The notes under the pieces were generated by a model that worked only from the letters and a program-made list of their open reading frames with translations, made no database searches and was not told the origin of the DNA. Below, piece by piece: positions 35,133 through 42,697 of a stretch of DNA of 43,394 nucleotides. The translations under genes were made by a program, and so were the position numbers. This DNA comes from WRDS01 sp964492775. Its GTDB lineage: Bacteria; Actinomycetota; Coriobacteriia; Anaerosomatales; PHET01. The stretch is from NCBI GenBank assembly GCA_964492775.1, contig CAZBLH010000017.1, positions 1 through 43,394 on the forward strand. Direction: 5' to 3'. How positions within the stretch are numbered: position 1 is the first letter of the stretch; each line of letters begins with the position of its first letter.

Positions 35133-36233
35133 GTGTCGGAAGGACTGAAGCGCACCCCGCTCTATGAGGAACACCTGGCGCTCGGCGCCCGGATGGTGGA
35201 CTTCGCCGGATGGGAGATGCCCGTGCAGTTCGCGGGTATCGTCGAGGAACACAACGCCGTCCGGAGTGCGGCAGGCATCTTCGACGTGTGCCACATGACT
35301 GAGTTCCGCGTGTTCGGGACCGGAGCTTTCGATTTCCTCCAGCGCGTGCTTACCAATGACCTGGGTCGTATCGCCGAGATTGGCCAGGCGCAGTACACCC
35401 TCATGCTCGATGAAGATGGCGGCATCATCGACGATCTGATCGTCTACCACACCGGTGACATCGAGTACCTCATCATCGCCAACGCCGCTAACCACGAAAC
35501 CGACCTCGCGTGGTTGAAGTCTCACGTGCCGAGCGGCGTAGAGTTCGTTGACGAGTCCGAGCGAACGGGCCTCATTGCGCTGCAGGGCCCCGAGGCCACG
35601 AGTGTGCTGAAGCAGCTCGCGGGCGAGGGCTTCGAGCTCCCGGCCCGCTTCGCCATCGCCGAGGCGCTGCTGGACGGCACCGTGCCCGTGCTCATCGCGC
35701 GCACAGGCTACACCGGTGAGGACGGAGTAGAGATCGTCTGCAGGGCCAGCGAAGCGCCGGTTGTCTGGCGGCTCCTGCTGTCCTTCCCCGAGGTCACGCC
35801 GATCGGCCTCGGCGCGAGAGACACCCTGCGCCTTGAGATGGGCTACCACCTGTACGGCAGCGACATGGACCGCTCCATTGATCCCATCAGCGCGGGGCTC
35901 GGATGGGTGTGCCCGTCGGCCAAGACCGGCTACATCGGTGCCGAGAAGGTCGCCCTGGTCCGCGAGGCAGGTCCTTCTCGGCGGCTCGTGATGCTGCGCG
36001 TCGAAGGCGGCATCCCTCGGCACGGGTATCCCGTATTGCACGGGGGCGATGAGGTCGGTAACGTAGCGAGCGGTACGTTCTCTCCCACGCTTCAGACCGG
36101 TATCGCCACGGCGTACGTGCCGGCGGAACTGGCCGCGCCCGGTACCGCGCTCGAGGTCGGGATTCGGAAGAAGATCGTTCCCGCCGAGGTCGTCAAGGCA
36201 CCGTTCGTCAAGTCGACATCGCTGTCCGCGTAA
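35133..36233 (+). CDS. gcvT: glycine cleavage system T protein (aminomethyltransferase)
   Basis: It releases ammonia from the aminomethyl group carried by GcvH and passes the methylene to tetrahydrofolate. The 366-residue protein has the family start TPLYEEHLALGARMVDFAGWEMP, the folate-binding region FDVCHMTEFRVFG, the catalytic Asp in the QYTLMLDEDGGIIDDL segment (start QYTLMLDEDG), and the C-terminal YTGEDGVEI and ARDTLRLE blocks. The GTG at 35133 has GAGGAGGC upstream; the longer reading from 35073 has no site. It heads the operon gcvT-gcvH-gcvPA-gcvPB-lipM. Confidence 0.94.
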   Translation: MSEGLKRTPLYEEHLALGARMVDFAGWEMPVQFAGIVEEHNAVRSAAGIFDVCHMTEFRVFGTGAFDFLQRVLTNDLGRIAEIGQAQYTLMLDEDGGIIDDLIVYHTGDIEYLIIANAANHETDLAWLKSHVPSGVEFVDESERTGLIALQGPEATSVLKQLAGEGFELPARFAIAEALLDGTVPVLIARTGYTGEDGVEIVCRASEAPVVWRLLLSFPEVTPIGLGARDTLRLEMGYHLYGSDMDRSIDPISAGLGWVCPSAKTGYIGAEKVALVREAGPSRRLVMLRVEGGIPRHGYPVLHGGDEVGNVASGTFSPTLQTGIATAYVPAELAAPGTALEVGIRKKIVPAEVVKAPFVKSTSLSA

Positions 36234-36280
36234 GTGACAGCGGGTTTGTCCGGCACTCACAGATAAGGGGGCAGCAGGGT

Positions 36281-36664
36281 ATGTCATCACCAAACGACCG
36301 CAAGTACTCCGCCGAGCATGAGTGGGTCCTCGTCGACGGCGACGTCGCGACGATCGGCGTGTCCGATTTCGCGCAGGACCAGCTCGGTGAGGTCGTCTAC
36401 ATCGACCTCGGCGAGTCAGGAGTCTCGATCACCGCCGGTTCGGTGTTCGGCGAGATCGAGTCGGTCAAGTCCGTCTCGGAACTCTATGCCCCTGTGACCG
36501 GTGAAGTCATCGAGGTCAATGAGGCACTGTCCGAAGCGCCTGAGACGGTCAATGCGGATCCGTATGGCGAAGCTTGGATGATCAAGGTCCGCATGGATGA
36601 CCCGTCGCAGGTCGACGGTCTGATGTCGGCAGAGGCATACGAGACGTTCCTCACTGAGGGCTAG
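36281..36664 (+). CDS. gcvH: glycine cleavage system H protein
   Basis: This 127-residue lipoyl carrier shuttles the aminomethyl group between the P, T and L proteins. The lipoylated lysine is K63 in EIESVKSVSELYAP, with the usual glycine GEV turn after it. The lipoyl domain fold (EHEWVLVDGDVATIGVSDFA, start EHEWVLVDGD) is complete. ATG at 36281 with a GCAGGGT site. It lies 47 bases after gcvT and three bases before gcvPA. It is the probable substrate of the octanoyltransferase encoded at the end of this operon. Confidence 0.96.
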   Translation: MSSPNDRKYSAEHEWVLVDGDVATIGVSDFAQDQLGEVVYIDLGESGVSITAGSVFGEIESVKSVSELYAPVTGEVIEVNEALSEAPETVNADPYGEAWMIKVRMDDPSQVDGLMSAEAYETFLTEG

Positions 36665-36667
36665 TCG

Positions 36668-38005
36668 ATGCGATACGTCCCTGTAACGTGCGAGCAGCGG
36701 GAGTTGATGCTGCGCGCCGTGGGTTGCGAGAACGCTGAAGACTTGTTCGCCGACGTGCCTGAGTGTGTGCGGCTCTCGAGAGCCCTGGAGCTGCCGCCGG
36801 GCATGAGCGAGATTGACCTGTCGCGGCATCTCGGCAAGCTTGCGCGTGCAAACAAGCCCGCTACGGCCCTTGTGAACTTCGCGGGCGCCGGCATCTACGA
36901 TCACCACATCCCAAGCGTGGTGGATCACGTCCTGCGCAAGCCGGAGTTCTTCACCGCTTACACGCCCTACCAGCCCGAGGTCAGCCAGGGCACGCTTCAA
37001 GCGATCTGGGAGTACCAGACCATGATCTGCGAGCTGACCGGCGTGGATGTGGCGAACGCCTCGATGTATGACGGCGCGACCGCATTTGTGGAGGCCGCGC
37101 TCATGGCCTGCCGAGTCACCCGACGCGAGCGCGTGCTCGTCGCCGGCAGCGTGCATCCTGAGTGGCTCGAGGTGCTGTTCACCTACGCCGCTTCCGAGCG
37201 CTTCGACGTCGAGGTCGTCGAGTTCTCCGGCGGGCGCGTCGAGAGTTCAGACATCGAGTCCGCCCTGGCCTCCGGGGACCCCGTTGCGGCGGTGCTCATT
37301 GCGAGTCCGAACTTCTTCGGCGTGCTCGAGGACGTGGCCGCAGCTGCCGAGGCGGCTCACGCCGCTGGCGCGCTACTCGTTGTCGCAGCCAATCCGATCC
37401 TGCTCGGCGTGCTCGAGCCTCCCGGAGCGCTCGGCGCCGACATAGTGGTGGGCGAGGGGCAGCCGCTCGGCAACCCGATGAGCTTCGGCGCTCCGGGGCT
37501 CGGCTTCTTTGCCTGCCGAGAGAAGCACGTCCGGCAGATGCCTGGCCGTCTGGTGGGCCGCACGGTCGACGCCGACGGGCAGGACGCCTACGTGCTGACG
37601 CTGTCCACTCGTGAGCAGCACATCCGGCGTGAGAAGGCTACGAGCAACATCTGCAGTAACCACGCCCTGAACGCTCTCGCCGCCGGCGTGTATTTCTCGG
37701 CGGTGGGCACCGTGGGGCTCGCGGGAATCGCGCGCTCATGCGTCGCTAAGGCGCACTACCTGCGTGACCGGCTCATCGAGACCGGGCGCTTCTCGGCAGC
37801 GTTTGAAGACGCGTTCGGTTACGAGTTCGCGCTCGTCTTCGATGGCGACACGGATGAGATGCACGGAGAGATGCTCGAGCGCGGGTATCTCGCCGGCGTC
37901 GTGGTCCAGCAGGAGGACGGCCCTGATCTGGTGCTGTTCGCGGTTACGGAGAAGCGTACGCGTGATGAGATGGACGCGTTCGTGGAGGAGGTGAAGGCGC
38001 TGTGA
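36668..38005 (+). CDS. gcvPA: glycine dehydrogenase (decarboxylating), subunit 1
   Basis: This is the N-terminal half of the P protein in organisms with a split enzyme; with GcvPB it decarboxylates glycine using PLP. The 445-residue protein shows RYVPVTCEQRELML near the start, FAGAGIYDHHIPSVVDHV, and PYQPEVSQGTLQAIWEYQ, followed by a PLP-fold type I core without the lysine. The split form is typical of Firmicutes, thermophiles and deep Actinomycetota. ATG with GAGGGC six bases upstream; the stop overlaps the gcvPB start (GTGA). Confidence 0.95.
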   Translation: MRYVPVTCEQRELMLRAVGCENAEDLFADVPECVRLSRALELPPGMSEIDLSRHLGKLARANKPATALVNFAGAGIYDHHIPSVVDHVLRKPEFFTAYTPYQPEVSQGTLQAIWEYQTMICELTGVDVANASMYDGATAFVEAALMACRVTRRERVLVAGSVHPEWLEVLFTYAASERFDVEVVEFSGGRVESSDIESALASGDPVAAVLIASPNFFGVLEDVAAAAEAAHAAGALLVVAANPILLGVLEPPGALGADIVVGEGQPLGNPMSFGAPGLGFFACREKHVRQMPGRLVGRTVDADGQDAYVLTLSTREQHIRREKATSNICSNHALNALAAGVYFSAVGTVGLAGIARSCVAKAHYLRDRLIETGRFSAAFEDAFGYEFALVFDGDTDEMHGEMLERGYLAGVVVQQEDGPDLVLFAVTEKRTRDEMDAFVEEVKAL

Positions 38006-39498
38006 GCGAGACCCTCGCCAATACACCCTCACTTGCTCCTGCACGTGGACCGCGCGAGTCCATCTTCGATCTGGGCGCTCCGGAGTCTTCGTGCGTGCTC
38101 GCGCCCGAGCAAGACGTCCCCGACGTCGACCTGGGCTCCGTGCTCGGTGGCCGCGCGCGCAAGGTACCGCCGAGACTTCCGCACGTGACTGAACTCGAGA
38201 TCATGCGGCATTACGCGCATCTTGCCGAGATGAACTTCGGCGTGGACTCAGGGCTGTACCCGCTCGGCAGTTGCACGATGAAGTACAACCCGCGCATCAA
38301 CGAGGACGCCTGCCGCTTGGAAGGCTTCGCCGGTCTGCACCCGTACCAGCCGGAGGAGACGGTCCAGGGCGCGCTTGAGTTGATGGTGGGCCTGTCGGAT
38401 GCGTTGGCCGAGATATCCGGGCTGCCTGCGGTGACGCTGCAGCCCGCCGCTGGCGCGCACGGAGAGCTCACGGCGCTCATGTGCTTCCGTGCTGCCCATA
38501 CGGCAGCGGGCGATCCGCGCAAGAAGGTCATCATCCCCGACACCGCTCATGGCACGAACCCCGCGACGGTGTCGATGTGCGGGTACGAGACGGTGACGGT
38601 TCCTTCGGACGAGAACGGGTTCGTGGACCTTCAAGCGCTGAAGACCGCGCTTGACGAAGATGTCGCCGCGTTCATGCTCACCAACCCGAACACTCTCGGG
38701 CTGTTCGACCCCCAGATCTGCGAGATCACCGCTGCTGTCCACGCTGTCGGCGCGTACGCGTACTGCGATGGCGCGAACCTCAACGCCGTGTTGGGCGTGA
38801 CGCGCCCCGGTGACCAGGGCTTCGACGCCCTGCACATCAACCTGCACAAGACCTTCTCGACACCGCACGGTGGCGGCGGTCCCGGAGCGGGCCCGGTGTG
38901 CGTTATCGAGGAGCTGGCGCAGTACCTGCCCGGCCCCGTTCCCATCCGGCTTGACGACGGTACCTTCACGCTTGCCGAGCCGGAGGAGTCCATTGGCCGC
39001 ATACGCAGCTTCTACGGCAACTTCGGTGTGCTCGTGCGGGCCTACGCCTACGTGCGTGCGCTCGGAGCCGAGGGACTGCGTGAGGTATCCGAGCAGGCAG
39101 TGCTCTCCGCGAACTACCTGAAGGAGCGGCTCAAGGGTGCGTTCGAGCTGCCGTACGACCGGACGTGTATGCACGAGTTCGTGCTGTCGGGCTCCCGCCA
39201 GAAGCGTGAAGGCGGTGTGCGCACGCTGGACGTCGCGAAGCGACTGCTCGACTACGGGTTCCACCCGCCGACGGTCTACTTCCCACTGATCGTTGAAGAA
39301 GCGCTCATGATCGAGCCCACCGAGACAGAGCCGCTTGCAGCGCTCGATGCCTTCGCCGAGGCTATGCTCAAGATCGCCGAGGAAGCGGCCACTGACCCCG
39401 AGCTCGTGCGCGGAGCCCCATACACCACACCGGTGCGCAGGCTCGATGAGGCCGGCGCCGCGCGTGATCCCCGTCTGCGGTGGGTGCCGTCGGAGTGA
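38002..39498 (+). CDS. gcvPB: glycine dehydrogenase (decarboxylating), subunit 2
   Basis: This is the PLP-bearing subunit of the split P protein. The PLP lysine is K283 in HINLHKTFSTPHGGGGPG. Other marks are LYPLGSCTMKYNPRIN and QPAAGAHGELTALM. The 498-residue length matches the family. GTG at 38002 overlaps the gcvPA stop. The last bases adjoin the LipM-type gene after ten bases, so all five genes are probably one operon. The dihydrolipoyl dehydrogenase (L protein) is not in the window and is presumably shared with another complex. Confidence 0.95.
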   Translation: MSETLANTPSLAPARGPRESIFDLGAPESSCVLAPEQDVPDVDLGSVLGGRARKVPPRLPHVTELEIMRHYAHLAEMNFGVDSGLYPLGSCTMKYNPRINEDACRLEGFAGLHPYQPEETVQGALELMVGLSDALAEISGLPAVTLQPAAGAHGELTALMCFRAAHTAAGDPRKKVIIPDTAHGTNPATVSMCGYETVTVPSDENGFVDLQALKTALDEDVAAFMLTNPNTLGLFDPQICEITAAVHAVGAYAYCDGANLNAVLGVTRPGDQGFDALHINLHKTFSTPHGGGGPGAGPVCVIEELAQYLPGPVPIRLDDGTFTLAEPEESIGRIRSFYGNFGVLVRAYAYVRALGAEGLREVSEQAVLSANYLKERLKGAFELPYDRTCMHEFVLSGSRQKREGGVRTLDVAKRLLDYGFHPPTVYFPLIVEEALMIEPTETEPLAALDAFAEAMLKIAEEAATDPELVRGAPYTTPVRRLDEAGAARDPRLRWVPSE

Positions 39499-39508
39499 GA
39501 CGTTCCCG

Positions 39509-40294
39509 GTGAGCACCTCAGCCACCTGGAGACTGCTGATCGACGGCCCGGTCGCGGGTGCCAGCAACATGGCACGCGACCGGGCCATTCAGCTTGCAGT
39601 CGAGGCAGGGGAGGCGCCGCCCACTGTGCGCCTCTATCGCTGGGTCCGACCCACGCTCACGCTCGGGCGTTTCCAGTCCGCCGAGGACGTCGATCTCGCA
39701 CGCGCAGCAGTGCTCGGCGTCGACGTGGTGCGGCGGTTCACCGGCGGCCGAGCGGTCTTGCACGACGACGAGCTCACCTACGCGATCATCGCCAGCACGG
39801 CTGATGGCGTGCCGAGGGGAGTCGCCGCCTCCTACCGCTACCTGTGCGCGGCGCTCGCGGCAGCCTATCGGCGGTTCGGCGTGGATGCCGAGGTGACGCG
39901 CCACGACCGTTCGGTGGCGCCCTCGGCCGCGTGCTACCTCGCAACGTCACGCGCCGACCTCTCGCTCGGCGCGCTGAAGCTCTCCGGTTCTGCGCAGGTC
40001 TGGCACCACGACACGGTGCTGCAGCACGGATCGTTCACGGTGACGCGCGATGTCGCGCGCGAGGCCGAGGTCCTGCGGCTAGAGCCGGAACAGGCGCAGT
40101 CTCTGTGCACCACGGTCGCCACGATCTTCTCGGCGACGGGCGTGCGTCCCAATCCCGACGAACTGGTCACGCCGGTGATCGAGGCGTTCTCTGAGGTGCT
40201 CGGTATCGACTTGGAGAGGGGCTCGCTTTCCGAGTCGGAACGCGAACGCGAGCGTGAGCTCCTGCTGGAAGTCACGGTATACCCGTTGACCTGA
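39509..40294 (+). CDS. lipM: octanoyltransferase / lipoate-protein ligase A family, LipM-type
   Basis: This 261-residue enzyme of the BPL/LplA/LipB fold attaches octanoate or lipoate to GcvH. The motif RRFTGGRAVLHDDELTYAI is present. A cysteine, C142, lies in SAACYLATSRADL and a lysine, K157, in ALKLSGSAQVW, followed by LQHGSF. The cysteine position matches the catalytic Cys of Bacillus LipM octanoyltransferases, which LplA ligases lack, so octanoyl transfer from acyl-ACP is the likeliest reaction. The GTG at 39509 is taken because it follows the gcvPB stop; the longer frame lies inside gcvPB. The ribosome site is weak (GGAG 13 bases away). Confidence 0.8.
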   Translation: MSTSATWRLLIDGPVAGASNMARDRAIQLAVEAGEAPPTVRLYRWVRPTLTLGRFQSAEDVDLARAAVLGVDVVRRFTGGRAVLHDDELTYAIIASTADGVPRGVAASYRYLCAALAAAYRRFGVDAEVTRHDRSVAPSAACYLATSRADLSLGALKLSGSAQVWHHDTVLQHGSFTVTRDVAREAEVLRLEPEQAQSLCTTVATIFSATGVRPNPDELVTPVIEAFSEVLGIDLERGSLSESERERERELLLEVTVYPLT

Positions 40295-40340
40295 GCTTCA
40301 GGGTTATTGTGTGGAGTGTGTGCGAAACCCGTCCGAGTCA

Positions 40341-40368
40341 CTGTCAGGCGCGCCGATTGCGGTACAAT
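40341..40368 (+). promoter_or_regulatory. promoter candidate for the RsiG-like gene
   Basis: TACAAT (40363-40368) matches the -10 consensus at five of six positions. CTGTCA (40341-40346) is a fair -35 box 16 bases upstream. It lies in the 114-base gap after the glycine cleavage operon and would drive the regulatory cluster separately. Confidence 0.42.
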
Positions 40369-40408
40369 CCCGAGTGAAGCGGTCCTTGCCGAGAAGGGGA
40401 GTGCGCGG

Positions 40409-40726
40409 ATGTCAGATTTCTTGTCGGACTCCAGCGATGTACTGCTCAATCTGGAGAGCAAGTCCAACGAAGAGCTGCGGTCGGTCCTCGACGCGCTGAG
40501 CGAGGAAGAGCAGCGGCTCTCGTACAACCGTCGCGTGCTCCATGGGAAGATCGACATCCTCCGAGCCGAGCTCGTACGGCGCATGCAGGCCGAGCGCGAG
40601 GCGGGGGCCGACGTGATCAGCGGCGGCGATGTAGACCGCCTCATCAGCATCCTGTCGAACGACCTTCGCGGCGTCTCCCGTTTCGACGTGACCGTGGCAG
40701 AGGATGACGAGGATAGCGACGAGTAA
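40409..40726 (+). CDS. RsiG-like protein with c-di-GMP-binding signature (putative anti-sigma factor)
   Basis: The 105-residue, mostly helical protein carries E34-x3-S38-x2-R41-x3-H45-x3-D49 (EQRLSYNRRVLHGKID). In Streptomyces RsiG, an anti-sigma factor that holds WhiG when bound to c-di-GMP, the signature is E-x3-S-x2-R-x3-Q-x3-D on each of two helices. Here one copy is present with His in place of Gln, as in the single-motif family members such as that of Rubrobacter, which act as dimers. Flanking sequence (LSEEEQRLSYNRR and DILRAELVRR) also fits an antiparallel hairpin. The C-terminal 45 residues are acidic. ATG at 40409 has AAGGGGAG upstream. The family link is by motif; sigma partner and ligand binding are inferred. 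Confidence 0.65.
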   Translation: MSDFLSDSSDVLLNLESKSNEELRSVLDALSEEEQRLSYNRRVLHGKIDILRAELVRRMQAEREAGADVISGGDVDRLISILSNDLRGVSRFDVTVAEDDEDSDE

Positions 40727-40771
40727 GGGTATCGTAACTCGTTCGCGCTACAACGGAACCAGGGAGAGTGC

Positions 40772-41029
40772 GTGCCTAGCATCAGCGACAACATCAAGCA
40801 GTTCTTCGCCGAGCTCACCACCGACACCGAGGTGGATCGGGTCATCGAGTATGTCATCCGTGAGATGCACAAGGGGCGACTCCTCACCGAGGTTGTCAAG
40901 GACCCGTACGTCCGGAACCGCATGAACCAGGAGAAGGTCGAAGAGGTGTTCTCGAACACCGAGGTGATGGCCGCGCTCGAGAGTGAGATTCGTCAGACCC
41001 TGACAAGGCTGGAGCTGGACTTCTCGTAG
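40772..41029 (+). CDS. small helical protein of unknown function
   Basis: The 85-residue protein is predicted to be all helical and acidic overall, with no signal peptide, membrane helix or cysteine motif (INDNIKQFFAEL-type start: ISDNIKQFFAEL; middle VIEYVIREMHKG; end ALESEIRQTLTRLELDF). I do not recognise it. GTG at 40772 has AGGGAGA seven bases upstream. It lies between the RsiG-like gene and the FHA gene, so a regulatory or structural role in that group is plausible. Coding bias and a good site support it as real. Confidence 0.6.
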   Translation: MPSISDNIKQFFAELTTDTEVDRVIEYVIREMHKGRLLTEVVKDPYVRNRMNQEKVEEVFSNTEVMAALESEIRQTLTRLELDFS

Positions 41030-41072
41030 GGAAGACCGCCAGTTCGGCCGTGATGCCTCTGAGGTGATTGTG

Positions 41073-41519
41073 GTGCCTGTCTGTAAGAGCTGCGGAGAGC
41101 CCCTGGAAGGCCACGGAGCGTCGTGTGCGGCGTGCGGAGCCCCCGCGCCCGACAGCACCGCGTCGTTCGAGCCGGTTCGTGCCGATGAGCCCGTACGCGT
41201 TCCGATCGAGGAGGAGAGCGAAGGTCCGGTGCTGGTGGTCCGGAAGGGCCCGCAGCCGGGTGAGCGCTTCTTCATCGATCGGCCGAAGCTCACGCTGGGC
41301 CGCGATCCTGAGAGCGACATCTTCCTCAACGACATGACGGTCTCGCGTGAGCACGCGGTGCTCACGCTGGATGCGGGTCGCGTGACGATACGCGACGTCG
41401 GCTCCCTGAACGGCACCACGGTCAATGGCACACTTGCCGAAGAAGCGGTGCTTGAGGACGGTGACAGCGTGCAGATCGGGACGTTCCAGATGGTGTACTA
41501 CTCGGGTGATGCGCGGTGA
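41073..41519 (+). CDS. zinc-ribbon FHA domain protein (GarA-like position)
   Basis: The 148-residue protein begins with a zinc ribbon (C4-x2-C7 and C18-x2-C21) and a Pro/Glu linker. A forkhead-associated domain follows at about 50-145, with the phosphothreonine-binding marks LGRDPESDIFLND, SREHAVL and SLNGTTVNG. FHA domains bind phosphorylated threonines on partner proteins. In mycobacteria the FHA protein GarA, which controls 2-oxoglutarate enzymes, lies between gcvH and ftsR; the same neighbours occur here, though GarA has a short N-terminal peptide rather than a zinc ribbon. The start is GTG at 41073, with GAGGTG upstream (41064 and 41070 are also possible). Confidence 0.85.
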   Translation: MPVCKSCGEPLEGHGASCAACGAPAPDSTASFEPVRADEPVRVPIEEESEGPVLVVRKGPQPGERFFIDRPKLTLGRDPESDIFLNDMTVSREHAVLTLDAGRVTIRDVGSLNGTTVNGTLAEEAVLEDGDSVQIGTFQMVYYSGDAR

Positions 41520-42223
41520 GTGGGCGCGACTACCTGACCATCGGCGAGGTTGTCGAGCGCCTGCAGTCGAGCTACCCCGACCTGTCCATCTCCAAGGTTC
41601 GCTTCCTCGAGGAGGAGGGGCTGATCGCCCCCGAGCGCACCGCTGGTGGCTACCGCAAGTTCTCACAGGCCGACCTCACCCGGCTCGAGATGATCCTGCG
41701 CCTGCAGCGGGATCATTTCCTGCCGCTCGCCATCATCGGCGAAAAGCTCTCCGAGTTCGATCGGGGACGCATCCCGCCTGAGCTCCAGCGGACGCCCGTC
41801 GGGGGTACCGAGCCCCTGCCGTTCGGCGGCGCTGAAGAGGGCCCACTTCCGCTCGAGGACGTTCCAGGGTCGCTCGGCGTGCCTGTGACCTTCGTGCGCG
41901 AGCTCGTGGAGTTCGGGGTCGTCGAGCTGCTGAACGAAGACGGGTCCGAGAAGCTTGCGCGTGCTGACGTAGCTTCGGTGCATGCCGCATGGGACCTTCG
42001 GCGTTTCGGTGTCGAGCCCCGTCACCTGCGCATGTACGTGATGGCAGCCGACCGCGAGGCCGCGCTGTTCGAGCAGATCCTGATGCCGGCGTTCAGGCAC
42101 CGGACCGCCGAGACGAAGCAGAAGCTCGGCGAGACGATGAACGAGCTGACCACCATCACCGAGCAGCTCAAGGCCAGGTTGCTGCGCCGCGCGCTCGAGA
42201 ATGCGTTCGAGGATCTGCCCTAG
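41516..42223 (+). CDS. ftsR: FtsR-like MerR-family transcriptional regulator
   Basis: The 235-residue protein has an N-terminal MerR winged helix (YLTIGEVVERLQSSYPDLSIS, start YLTIGEVVERL; then KVRFLEEEGLIAPERTAGGY and RLEMILRLQRDHFLPL). The C-terminal region is different from metal-sensing MerR proteins. This matches the actinobacterial FtsR group, which in corynebacteria activates ftsZ. The ligand, if any, is unknown. It overlaps the FHA stop by four bases (GTGA). Gene order with the FHA gene and glycine cleavage genes is as in mycobacteria. Confidence 0.85.
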   Translation: MSGRDYLTIGEVVERLQSSYPDLSISKVRFLEEEGLIAPERTAGGYRKFSQADLTRLEMILRLQRDHFLPLAIIGEKLSEFDRGRIPPELQRTPVGGTEPLPFGGAEEGPLPLEDVPGSLGVPVTFVRELVEFGVVELLNEDGSEKLARADVASVHAAWDLRRFGVEPRHLRMYVMAADREAALFEQILMPAFRHRTAETKQKLGETMNELTTITEQLKARLLRRALENAFEDLP

Positions 42224-42226
42224 AGG

Positions 42227-42697
42227 ATGACGGAAGCCTCCGACACACCACAGACTGGCGACATGGCGCCGGGAACCGATCAGAACGAGGCGTCGCAGAC
42301 ACTCCCGGAGGATCATCCACCCCTCGACGAGATCGCGTTCGCTCACGCCAGCGAGCGGATGGCCGCCGAGATTCTCGACTACTACCGCATTCGCTGGCAG
42401 TATGAACCGCGGACATTTCCGCTGGAGTGGGATGGTGAAGGAAGGGTGATTCAGTCGTTCTCACCCGACTTCTATCTTCCGGACTTCAATCTGTTCATCG
42501 AGCTCACGACGATGAGCCAGAAGCTGGTGACCAAGAAGAACCGAAAGGTCAGACGCCTGAGAGAGCTATATCCTGACATCAACATCAAGATCTTCTACCA
42601 GAAGGACTTCCGTGCTCTGCTGGCTCGTTTCGGCATCGCCTCGCAGGCCAAGAGCCACTCAGAGGGGGGCGGGTTCGTGCCCGCGGAGCCCAAATGA
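42227..42697 (+). CDS. conserved protein with restriction-nuclease-like motif
   Basis: The 156-residue protein has a polar N-terminal tail of about 40 residues and then a compact domain. The core SFSPDFYLPDFNLFIELTTM (20 residues) has the spacing of PD-(D/E)xK nucleases: Asp in SPDFYLPD, Glu in FIEL, but Thr replaces the usual Lys after Glu (E-L-T). A lysine-rich stretch (KLVTKKNRKVRRL) follows. It may be a nuclease-like or nucleic-acid-binding protein, or a degenerate relative. It begins three bases after ftsR and overlaps hpt by four bases. I do not recognise a named family function. Confidence 0.72.
   Translation: MTEASDTPQTGDMAPGTDQNEASQTLPEDHPPLDEIAFAHASERMAAEILDYYRIRWQYEPRTFPLEWDGEGRVIQSFSPDFYLPDFNLFIELTTMSQKLVTKKNRKVRRLRELYPDINIKIFYQKDFRALLARFGIASQAKSHSEGGGFVPAEPK

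Noticed and set aside
34731..36293. Long minus-strand open frame (520 codons) opposite dacA and gcvT
   Set aside because: A shadow of two well-supported plus-strand genes, with no domain, signal or ribosome site.
38248..39588. Minus-strand open frame of 446 codons opposite gcvPB
   Set aside because: The complementary strand of a highly conserved gene; product shows no recognisable features.
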